Position numbers and translations under genes: made by a program. 32,361 bases of DNA, taken from NCBI GenBank assembly GCA_025464735.1, contig JAODMX010000270.1, positions 1-32,361 on the forward strand, given 5' to 3'. Each line of letters begins with the position of its first letter. The stretch's first letter is position 1. This DNA comes from Frondihabitans sp. (lineage in GTDB: Bacteria > Actinomycetota > Actinomycetes > Actinomycetales > Microbacteriaceae). Of this stretch, positions 16,017 through 23,391 are shown one piece after another. The notes beneath the pieces are model-generated. The model worked only from the letters and a program-made list of their open reading frames with translations. It made no database searches and was not told the origin of the DNA.

Positions 16017-19000
16017 ATGGACCTGCACGGTAGTGGGCTTTTTTCATCTGCGTGGTGGAACGGTCGGCGGCACCGGCTGGTCGCCGGTATCAGCATGGTG
16101 GCGGTCGCGTTGGTCGTCGTGCTGCTCGCGCAGCCTCTGCCGGCCATCGCGGCGACGACCGCGAAGCACGAAATCACGGCCGACTGGGCTGGGTCGCCAA
16201 CGCCGGCCAGCGCGCCGTACGGTACGACGGTCACGGCCGAGTTCCACGTGAACACCAACGATGCCGATAACCCGGCGGTAGACGACACGGTCGACAACGT
16301 GCGCGCGACGCTGACCGTCACCAACGGCGTGTTCGTGAGTATCCCGGCCGTCTGTGAGACCTCGGGGGTTACCCCGGTGTCGGCTATCACCGCAAATGGC
16401 ACCCAGCTGCTGTGCAATATCGGCACGGTCACAGAGGGAACCGCGACGGTGATCCAGGCTCCGGTGAAGTCGACCGGCGCCGTGGGCTCCACGGTGTCGG
16501 TATCAGGAACCGTCACCTCCGATTCGGCGGTGGCTCCCGCGGGGCCGGCCGCAACACCTCCGTTGCCGATCACGGGGTCGCACGGCATGGACCTCGCGAT
16601 CAGTGCACCCAACCAGAACTATCAACAGGTTCTGGCGCCGAGCCGCAGCGGCGGAAACCGCCCGACGGTCGTCGTCGACTACGGACTGAGCATGAGCGCG
16701 GGGAGCACTCCCGGACCCTCGAGCTACACGTTCACCCTCACTGTCTCGCCGACCGTGGCCGGGCAGTTGACCGGGCTCCAGTGGGAGGGGTGCGCGCCGG
16801 TGGATGACACCGCCCAGGCAACGAGCATCCCCTATTCCGACTCGACGCACACGAACCGGACCAACGCCCCGACCTGCACTATCAGTGGCACCGGCCCGAC
16901 GTACACGGTGACCCTCACCGGACTCGACTACTCGCTCCAGCATGTGCCGACCACCGACAGCCTGGGCAACGCGATCCCGTCCACAACGAACTTCGTGGCG
17001 GCCGGAAAGCTGATCTTCAGCTACGCCACCGCGATCACGCAGAGCACGGGAGTCGACTTCACCGCGACCCCGACCCCGGTCACGTTTGCGGACGGCGTCA
17101 CCCAGCCGGAGACCAACACCGCCAACGACACCTCTGACACCACGCTTGTGCTCCCGGGAGCGTTCGCCGACCAATGGGCACCGGTGGGTCCGGGAGTCGG
17201 GCGATCAGCGTGGGATGCGGCCTACTTCGCCGCGCCCGGCGCCGCACAGGGCGCCACATTCCCGATCGCCGGCGCTGGGACCTCCACGAACCCCGGGCCG
17301 GCGGTTCCGAACAGCAAGCTGCCGGTCCTGGCTAACGCGGACAGCACCGCGTGGACGAACTACACCGGCCCGGGCGGCGCCGACCTGGCTGGCGAATGCA
17401 CCATGGTCGCCAACCCCGCCGACTTCGTCCCCACCCAGGTCGATTTCTATGGCGTGAACGGCGCCTCGAACACGAACATCACTTCCGCACACATCTGGTA
17501 TCGCACCGACGCGATCGACACCAAGACCGAGACCTGCGGCGAACCGGTGGGGGTTGCGGGCAGCCCGTGGACCGAGGCCACCCTTTCGCCGGCTTGCGCG
17601 GCGCAGACCGCGTACATCTCCCCGATCTACTCCGACGACAACTGCGTCGTGACGCTGCCGGCCGGTGTCACCGCGGTCAAGATGACCTGGAACCCGGCCG
17701 TCGACACGCAGCAGCACCACACCCTCCGCCTCTGGGGCTATGTTCCCCCCACCGCAGTGGTCGGATCGGATTCCTGGACCGTCGGCGCGTTCAACGCGTC
17801 GTACGACACGAGCACCGTCTTCCCAGGCGGCTGGCCAACACTGAACAACTACATCAACATCAGCCAAAACACCTCAGTCTTCGCCACGATTCCCGGCTGC
17901 ACCTACGCGGCGCCGGCGTGTAACACCAACGGCCAGCGCGACGCGATGCGGATCCAGGGCGCCACGGGCGTGATAACAAAGACCACGCCGGATACCTCCG
18001 CGTTGCCGGGCGTACCCGTGACGTACAACCTGACCGCGGAGGCCGACTCGAGCGTTGCGACTCCGCCAGCGCAGACCTTCCCCGTCGTCGACACCCTTCC
18101 GGCAGGGATGACCTACGTCACCGGCTCCGCCACCCCGGTACCGGTGGTCACCACCAACGGCACCGGCCAACAGGTCCTCACCTGGACTTTCACTGGCGTT
18201 CCCGCGAATACGGCGCAGCACATCACCTATCAGGCCGAGACCGCTCCGAACAGCGCGATCGCGCCCGGAACGGCGCTCACCAATACGGCGGAGATCGACG
18301 TGCCGGGTGATAACCGACCGGCCGCCGCGAAGCAGGCGACCGCAAGTGTCACCGTGCCGAACAGCGGTGCCACGACCCTGGGCAAGTCAGTGGAGGCCAA
18401 CGTGCTTTCCTTCTACGGCGACTCGTCCGCATGGGACCTCGTGGTCAACTCGCAAGATCCGGTGACGAACCCGTTCACCGACACGATCGACGTGCTCCCG
18501 GCGAAGGGCGACGCCGACGGGACGAACATCGACGGCAGCTACACGATCACCGGAGTCACCGCACCGACCGGGGCAACCGTGTACTACACGACCGCCACCC
18601 GATCGTCGCTGAGCGAGGACCCTCGCTCAGCCTCGAACGGCGGGACGCCCGGCTCCATCAGCGGCAACACCGTCGGATGGTCGACGACCGAACCAGCGAA
18701 CCCGACCGGGATCCGGATCCTTGGCCCAGCCCTTGCTCCGGGCGCTTCGCAGAACATCCGCATCGCCTTTACGACCCCGGCCGGAACCGATTGCGCCAGC
18801 CCGGCGTCGTCTGACAACAAGCCAGGTCAGAAGATCGTGAACACCGCGGACTCCATTGCGGGGCACACCGGCCTTCCGATGCTCTCGTCGGCCACGACCA
18901 CGATCGGCGACTGCTACGCCCTGGATCTGAAGAAGTACGTGCTCGAAAAGGGCGGGAACCCGGCGACCACGCCGGGAGCACCGAACTCGGACTGGCAGGA

Positions 19001-21041
19001 CGCCAACTCACCTGCTGACTATGAGCAATACTCCGCTGGGGACACCGTCCACTACGCGATCGTCGTGACGAACGTCGGCACCGGCACGCTCACGAGCATT
19101 CCCGTGGTGGATGACCACTACAGCGCGTGCAGCTTCACCGTCGCGAGTCTGGCACCCGGTGCGACAGCCTCGCAGCAGTGCACGGCGACCGCCACCGTCG
19201 GCACCACTGTGAACACGGCCTCAGCCGACGTGACGCCGCCCTGCGTAAGCGGCACCTGCCCGCCCCCACTCGCCGTGAGCGACCCAGCGGGCGTGTTCGT
19301 CCCGGAGGCGCCGCACGTGGTCAAGACCTCGAGCGTCGCTCCTGGCGCGGCCGTGTCGCCCGGTCAGAAGGTCGTGTACACGATCACCGTGACCGAGCCG
19401 GCCAGCAGTGTGGCGCCGTACCTGTCGCCCTCTCTGACGGACTCGCTCGCCGGAGTGACCGACGACGCGACGTACAACAACGACGCTGTGACGACCACCG
19501 CGAGGGGTGCTGCGGGCACCGTCTCGGTCGCCCCCGCCAGCCACATGCTGACCTGGAGCGGGCCCCTGCTCACCCCGGGGCAGGTGGTGACAATCACTTA
19601 CTCCGTCACGGTGAACAACCCACTCACCGGCGATGGCATCCTCACCAACGCGGTGACCATGCCGGGCACCAACTGCGACCCGGCCTCCTCCGACCCGGCA
19701 GACTGCATCGTGACGCACGACGTGCAATCATTCGTCGTCACCAAGGTTGCGGACAAGACGACAGTGCAGCCCGGTGAGACGGTCACGTACACGATCACCG
19801 CACATAACAACGGCGAGGTCGCGTACACCAGCGGTGTTCCTGCATCGTTCACCGACGATCTGAGCAATGTGCTCGACGACGCAACCTACAACAACGATGC
19901 GAGGGCCTCCGACGGCAGCACCGTCGACTACAGTGCTCCGACGCTGTCCTGGAGCGGAGCCCTCGCGGTCGGCGCCACGACGACGTTCACGTACACCGTC
20001 ACAGTGAACACGCCGGACACCGGCGACAAGCAACTTCGCAACTCCGTCGTCGGCGGAAGCAACTGTGCTGCGGGCTCAACCGATCCCGACTGCACGGTCG
20101 CCATCCCCGGGCCGGCACTGCAGCTGCAGAAGACAGTCGACGTCAGCTACGCCGACTTCGGCCAAAAGGTCCACTACACGATCGTTGCGACGAACGTCGG
20201 AGCGGGCGACTATACGACAGCCAACCCGGCCGCGTTCACCGACGACCTGACGAAGGTCCTCGACGACGCGAGCTATGACAAGGATGCGAAGGCGAGCACC
20301 GGCACGCTCTCCTACGCCAAACCCACCCTGTCGTGGCAGGGAGCTCTCGCGTCCAAGGCAAGCGTCACGATCACGTACACCGTGACCGTGCACAGCCCGG
20401 ACACCGGGAACCTGTCGATGGACAACACGGTCACGACACCGCCGGGAGTCTCGAGCAACTGCGGGACGGGCTCCACCGACCCTGCCTGTGAGACACACAC
20501 GCCGATCGCGGCCTACCACGTGGCGAAGAGCGTGGACGCGTCGACGGTGAAGCTTGGTGGCGTGCTGCACTACACGATCAGGGTCACCAACACCGGTGCC
20601 GTCGCCTACACAGCGGCACACCCGGCATCGCTCACCGACGACATGACGAAGGTACTTGACGATGCCGACTACAACGGCGACGTCAAGGCCTCGTCCGGCA
20701 GGCTGAGCTATGCAGAGCCCGACCTGTCCTGGACAGGTGCGCTGCCCGTCGGCGGGACGGTGCGGATCACCTACACGATGACCGTGCACAAGCAGGACAC
20801 CGGTGACGGCACCCTGATCAACGTCGTGAGGACACCCACCGATCCCGACGGGGTCAGCGTGGCGAACTGCCCGACCGGCTCTTCGGATCCGGTCTGCGCC
20901 ACCCGCACCACCGTCACGAGCGGCGTCCTGGCGTTCACCGGCAGCAACGTCGACCTGTCGCTCGCGCTCGGCATCCTCCTGCTCGGGCTCGGAGGCCTCC
21001 TCACGGCCGTCCGTCTGCGCAAGCGCCGTCGCACCAACTGA
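16017..21041 (+). CDS. Giant secreted cell-wall-anchored surface protein with DUF11-like repeats
   Basis: The 1674-residue protein starts at ATG 16017 with AGAGG six nt upstream; a TTG at 15996 is less likely. The N-terminus has a classic signal peptide: basic NGRRHR, hydrophobic VAGISMVAVALVVVLLAQ, and AIA-AT as the likely cleavage site after residue 45. The body is rich in Thr, Ser, Val and Asp with beta-sandwich character, and includes DUF11-type domains near residues 650-780 and 970-1075. At least four related repeats of about 130-140 residues follow, each with a FTDDLxxVLDDAxYxxDA-type block. Near the end LAFTG (1638-1642), a hydrophobic helix and RKRRR form a sorting signal; LAxTG is the class E sortase motif of high-GC Gram-positives, so the mature protein is probably linked to peptidoglycan. 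Role unknown; adhesion or stalk function is an inference. No enzymatic motif is visible. Confidence 0.9.
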   Translation: MDLHGSGLFSSAWWNGRRHRLVAGISMVAVALVVVLLAQPLPAIAATTAKHEITADWAGSPTPASAPYGTTVTAEFHVNTNDADNPAVDDTVDNVRATLTVTNGVFVSIPAVCETSGVTPVSAITANGTQLLCNIGTVTEGTATVIQAPVKSTGAVGSTVSVSGTVTSDSAVAPAGPAATPPLPITGSHGMDLAISAPNQNYQQVLAPSRSGGNRPTVVVDYGLSMSAGSTPGPSSYTFTLTVSPTVAGQLTGLQWEGCAPVDDTAQATSIPYSDSTHTNRTNAPTCTISGTGPTYTVTLTGLDYSLQHVPTTDSLGNAIPSTTNFVAAGKLIFSYATAITQSTGVDFTATPTPVTFADGVTQPETNTANDTSDTTLVLPGAFADQWAPVGPGVGRSAWDAAYFAAPGAAQGATFPIAGAGTSTNPGPAVPNSKLPVLANADSTAWTNYTGPGGADLAGECTMVANPADFVPTQVDFYGVNGASNTNITSAHIWYRTDAIDTKTETCGEPVGVAGSPWTEATLSPACAAQTAYISPIYSDDNCVVTLPAGVTAVKMTWNPAVDTQQHHTLRLWGYVPPTAVVGSDSWTVGAFNASYDTSTVFPGGWPTLNNYINISQNTSVFATIPGCTYAAPACNTNGQRDAMRIQGATGVITKTTPDTSALPGVPVTYNLTAEADSSVATPPAQTFPVVDTLPAGMTYVTGSATPVPVVTTNGTGQQVLTWTFTGVPANTAQHITYQAETAPNSAIAPGTALTNTAEIDVPGDNRPAAAKQATASVTVPNSGATTLGKSVEANVLSFYGDSSAWDLVVNSQDPVTNPFTDTIDVLPAKGDADGTNIDGSYTITGVTAPTGATVYYTTATRSSLSEDPRSASNGGTPGSISGNTVGWSTTEPANPTGIRILGPALAPGASQNIRIAFTTPAGTDCASPASSDNKPGQKIVNTADSIAGHTGLPMLSSATTTIGDCYALDLKKYVLEKGGNPATTPGAPNSDWQDANSPADYEQYSAGDTVHYAIVVTNVGTGTLTSIPVVDDHYSACSFTVASLAPGATASQQCTATATVGTTVNTASADVTPPCVSGTCPPPLAVSDPAGVFVPEAPHVVKTSSVAPGAAVSPGQKVVYTITVTEPASSVAPYLSPSLTDSLAGVTDDATYNNDAVTTTARGAAGTVSVAPASHMLTWSGPLLTPGQVVTITYSVTVNNPLTGDGILTNAVTMPGTNCDPASSDPADCIVTHDVQSFVVTKVADKTTVQPGETVTYTITAHNNGEVAYTSGVPASFTDDLSNVLDDATYNNDARASDGSTVDYSAPTLSWSGALAVGATTTFTYTVTVNTPDTGDKQLRNSVVGGSNCAAGSTDPDCTVAIPGPALQLQKTVDVSYADFGQKVHYTIVATNVGAGDYTTANPAAFTDDLTKVLDDASYDKDAKASTGTLSYAKPTLSWQGALASKASVTITYTVTVHSPDTGNLSMDNTVTTPPGVSSNCGTGSTDPACETHTPIAAYHVAKSVDASTVKLGGVLHYTIRVTNTGAVAYTAAHPASLTDDMTKVLDDADYNGDVKASSGRLSYAEPDLSWTGALPVGGTVRITYTMTVHKQDTGDGTLINVVRTPTDPDGVSVANCPTGSSDPVCATRTTVTSGVLAFTGSNVDLSLALGILLLGLGGLLTAVRLRKRRRTN
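19311..20925 (+). repeat. Four tandem DUF11-like protein repeats in the surface protein
   Basis: Units begin at about 19311 (PHVVKTSSVAPGAAV), 19731 (FVVTKVADKTTVQPGE), 20118 (LQLQKTVDVSYADFG) and 20511 (AYHVAKSVDASTVKLG), each 387-420 bp. All contain a K-T/S-V start, PGxxVxYTI, a TDDLxxVLDDAxYxxD block, LSWxGAL, ITYTVTV and a cysteine pair around C(x)GSxDPxC. The DNA of the units has diverged, so this is an old expansion rather than a recent tandem duplication. Confidence 0.85.
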
Positions 21042-21058
21042 GGACAAGGCTCGACCGG

Positions 21059-21093
21059 TCAGCCGCGGCGGGGGACGCCCCCGCCGCGGCTGA
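21059..21093 (+). terminator. Strong hairpin after the surface protein gene
   Basis: A perfect 16-bp stem (21059-21074 with 21078-21093, arm TCAGCCGCGGCGGGGG) with a 3-nt loop ACG begins 17 nt after the stop codon. No T-run follows (TTCGTCG), which is common for GC-rich actinobacterial terminators. The sequence between this and the next gene (21094-21266) shows no gene. Confidence 0.75.
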
Positions 21094-21266
21094 TTCGTCG
21101 AGGTGAGGTGAAGCGTCACGCCCGGAGGAAGAATGCGAAGCGTCTCCTCCTGAGGCAGCGGCAAGGCCCGGGCTTTCCTCCCCGGAGGGCACTCGTGCCG
21201 CGTTCCGCCTCGGGAAGCGAGACCACTTCCTCCCGAACGGGTCGCGCTCTGCGGGGAGGACCCGCC

Positions 21267-22169
21267 CTAGGACGAGACCGTCGCGAGCAGCGCCCGGCTC
21301 TCCGCGATATATCGGTCGCTGAAGGCGGGATCGCTGACCTGCTTGGATCCGTGGAACGGCTTGCCGTCCTCGTCGTAGTAAATGCCGGTCGCTGGCGAGG
21401 GATCCGCGACGATGTGCGAGATGACGCGGGCCGCCCTCTTCGAGGTGGTGAAGTGAGGGATCAGTGTGAGGAGTGGCGTGAGGCCCTTTGCCAGCAGTCG
21501 GACGGGTGCGGGGACGCTTCCGAGATTGGATCCCGGATTGACTCCCGGCTCGATGGCGCGGAATCGCAGGCGCGGAAACTCCCGCGCAAGGCTGAACACC
21601 GAGGCGAGATTTCCCTGCTTCGAGGTGGCGTAGGCGTCCATGCCCGCATGGCTCGAACCGCCGGGCGTGTATTCGCCCCGGGCGGCGGACTGGGCTGAGA
21701 TGTAGCGGCTGCCGCGGAATCCGGCACGCACCGCGGGGATCCTTTCCGGGTCTTCGACCGCGGAGGCGATGAACACGACGTTCGTGCCGTCAGCGAGGCC
21801 TGGGATGAGCGCCTCTGTAAAGGCCAGTGGGCCGAGGTGGTTCGTGGCGAAGGAGAGGTCCCAGCCCTGCTTGCTTGTCGCCGGCTTGGACAGCATGACA
21901 CCGGCGTTGTTGAGCACGCCGCGGATCGGCAGGCTCAGGGCGGCGATCTCGGCTGCGGCGCGGCGGCCGCTGACAACGTCGGACAAGTCGGCGACCACGG
22001 TCGTAGCGCTTCCGCCCTTGCCCTCGATCTCGGCTTTGACCGTGGCGAGCTTCTCGGGGTTGCGGCCGACGAGCACGACGGATCCGTGGTGAGCGAGTTC
22101 GAGCGCCGTCGCGCGGCCGAAGCCGGAGGTGGGGCCGGTGACGACCCAGGCGGGTGTGGAAGTGGGCAT
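21267..22169 (-). CDS. Short-chain dehydrogenase/reductase (classical SDR)
   Basis: The 300-residue protein starts at ATG 22169 with AAGGAGAA close upstream; a longer frame reaching 22505 overlaps the upstream tetR gene and is not needed. TSTPAWVVTGPTSGFGRATA has the TGxxxGxG cofactor loop, VVADLSDVVSG the adenine-binding Asp, GVLNNAGVML the NNAG motif, and MDAYATSKQGNLASVFSLAR the catalytic Tyr-x-x-x-Lys; a Ser in FIASAVED supplies the third catalytic position. The C-terminal FHGSKQVSDPAFSDRY and the mid-region RGEYTPGGSSHAGM resemble SDRs annotated as light-dependent protochlorophyllide reductase-like or retinol dehydrogenase-like, a loose grouping. The neighbouring tetR gene, 26 bp upstream on the same strand, probably controls it. 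Such TetR-SDR pairs commonly respond to small lipophilic or xenobiotic compounds; that is inference. Substrate unknown. Confidence 0.9.
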   Translation of the reverse strand: MPTSTPAWVVTGPTSGFGRATALELAHHGSVVLVGRNPEKLATVKAEIEGKGGSATTVVADLSDVVSGRRAAAEIAALSLPIRGVLNNAGVMLSKPATSKQGWDLSFATNHLGPLAFTEALIPGLADGTNVVFIASAVEDPERIPAVRAGFRGSRYISAQSAARGEYTPGGSSHAGMDAYATSKQGNLASVFSLAREFPRLRFRAIEPGVNPGSNLGSVPAPVRLLAKGLTPLLTLIPHFTTSKRAARVISHIVADPSPATGIYYDEDGKPFHGSKQVSDPAFSDRYIAESRALLATVSS

Positions 22170-22195
22170 GTGTGTTCTCCTTGGTTCGGTGGCGG

Positions 22196-22765
22196 TCAGC
22201 CGGCGAGCGCGCGCCACATCGCGTCGAACGCCAGGGAATGGCGAGTGCCGGTCGGATCCGGATTCTGGATGAGGTCGTTGATCGTGGCGTCCGCGATCGC
22301 GGACATCAGAGTGGTGACGAAGCCGAGAGGCGCGTCGTGCAGCGGGCCTTCCGCCGTCACCGTTGCAAGGAGCTTGCCCACCTCTGCGTACGCCTCGTGG
22401 ACGGCGCGGTGGCTCTCGTCGGTGAGGTCCTCGGCGACGCCGAGGTGCGCGAGTGCACGCTGCTTCGTCGGGTCGGTCGTCGCCCACACGATCCAGTGGT
22501 CCCACATCAGTCGTAGGTCGTCGCGGGGCGTGGCGTCTGGTCGGAGGCCCGCAGTCGCGATCCTCGCCATCTCGCTCTTCAACGTCACGTACAGCTCGTT
22601 GATGAGCACGGGCTTGGTCTCGAAGTAGACGAACAGTGTGCCCGAGGAGACGCCGGCCTCCTTGGCGATCGTCGCCGTGGAGGCGCCGAGTCCTTCGGTT
22701 GCGAAAACTCGCGTTGCGGCAGCGAGGAGGGCTTCGCGGTGGGCGGGATTCTTCGGACGAGCCAT
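22196..22765 (-). CDS. TetR/AcrR family transcriptional regulator
   Basis: The 189-residue protein has an N-terminal HTH: ALLAAATRVFATEGLGASTA, TIAKEAGVSSGTLFVYFETK and PVLINELYVTLKSEMARI. The C-terminal half (LRLMWDHWIVWATTDPTKQR, ALAHLGVAEDLTDESHRAVH) is the ligand-binding and dimerisation region found in many actinobacterial TetR proteins. The start at ATG 22765 (MARPKNPAHREALL) is normal for the family. The gene is the first of a two-gene unit with the SDR (26-bp gap) and has an 18-bp TGAsTGAsT/AsTCAsTCA palindrome 17 bp upstream of its start codon. Repression of itself and the SDR, relieved by an SDR substrate or related compound, is the simplest model but is inferred. Confidence 0.93.
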   Translation of the reverse strand: MARPKNPAHREALLAAATRVFATEGLGASTATIAKEAGVSSGTLFVYFETKPVLINELYVTLKSEMARIATAGLRPDATPRDDLRLMWDHWIVWATTDPTKQRALAHLGVAEDLTDESHRAVHEAYAEVGKLLATVTAEGPLHDAPLGFVTTLMSAIADATINDLIQNPDPTGTRHSLAFDAMWRALAG

Positions 22766-22781
22766 GACCTCATCCTATGCA

Positions 22782-22799
22782 TGAGTGAGTAGTCAGTCA
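22782..22799. promoter_or_regulatory. TetR-type palindromic operator
   Basis: TGAGTGAGT (22782-22790) abuts AGTCAGTCA (22791-22799); 7 of 9 positions pair across the dyad. This TGAsTGAsT form is a common operator for TetR regulators. It lies 17-34 bp before the tetR start codon, overlapping where the promoter should be. Confidence 0.7.
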
Positions 22800-22833
22800 A
22801 CTAACTCGAAAACGTGATCGCCACCTCGCCCCG

Positions 22834-23103
22834 GGGCGCGTCATCGTCACGGCGAGGCTGCGCGCAAACCGCCTCGACCTGGCGCAGCGGATCCTCGGCA
22901 CGCGGATCGAAGCTACGAGGCCCAGCCACGAGGGGTGGCTGACACTCACAATTCGATTCCCCGAGATCGAGTCCGTGCGGCAACTGTTGCAATCCGGGGA
23001 TCACATCGAGATCCTCTCGCCGAGCGAAGCCAGGCACCGTATCGTCGCACTCGCCGACGACCTCGCAGAGCGGCGCCGGCAGCCGCCGACTCGGGCCCCG
23101 TGA
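22834..23103 (+). pseudogene. C-terminal remnant of a WYL-domain transcriptional regulator
   Basis: This is a frame without a start codon, open from 22789 to TGA 23101-23103. It reads GRVIVTARLRANRLDLAQRI, LGTRIEATRPSHEGWLTLTI, RFPEIESVRQLLQSGDHIEI and LSPSEARHRIVALADDLAER. The RFP...A/SVRxLLxxGDxIEILxPxEAR.RI..LADDLAER pattern is the C-terminal extension (WCX region) of WYL-domain regulators, which bind nucleotides or other ligands and usually carry an N-terminal HTH. The HTH and the WYL core are absent; the sequence directly upstream is the tetR operator. The absence of frameshifts within the remnant suggests a fairly recent truncation by deletion or rearrangement rather than slow decay. 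Confidence 0.75.
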
Positions 23104-23391
23104 ATCGGCGCCCCGCCGCCGATGCTCCAGTCGGGTGCGCGGGAGGACGACCGCCGACCGCGTCCTCCTCGGGGTGTCGACGACGCCCCCGGTTCCGCCC
23201 TGGGATGCATGCGTTCCAGGCGCCTGCTCCGGCGGTGACGTCACTTCCTCGCGAACGAGCGCGCGGTCGAGCTCTTCGAAGTCGCAATTCGTCATCTGCG
23301 GGAAGAAAAATGACGACTGTGGTTTAGTCGGAAGGTTGCCGCGACCTCGACCCGGCCGACATCATTCCGCACGCACGAGGAGCCGCCCACA
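23104..23391 (+). promoter_or_regulatory. Upstream region of the ABC-transporter operon
   Basis: This 288-bp segment shows no credible gene. It contains an inverted repeat CGTCAT (23290-23295) / ATGACG (23310-23315) with a 14-bp spacer in an AT-rich patch, a possible operator about 77-102 bp before the GTG start. GGAG at 23379-23382 is the ribosome site. No clear -35/-10 pair is visible. Confidence 0.3.

Noticed and set aside
19311..20925. Regularly spaced repeats suggesting a CRISPR or satellite array
   Set aside because: The units are about 130 codons, in frame and diverged in DNA; they are protein repeats.
20076..21164. Long - strand open frame (362 codons) opposite the surface protein
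   Set aside because: Arg/Gly/Val-rich with repeats mirroring the sense repeats; no recognisable domain; crosses the terminator hairpin.
22801..23295. 164-codon - strand frame starting MTNCDFEELDRAL
   Set aside because: It runs antisense to the convincing WYL remnant, is Arg/Pro-rich over most of its length and matches no family I know. The start region alone looks protein-like, but this is weak.
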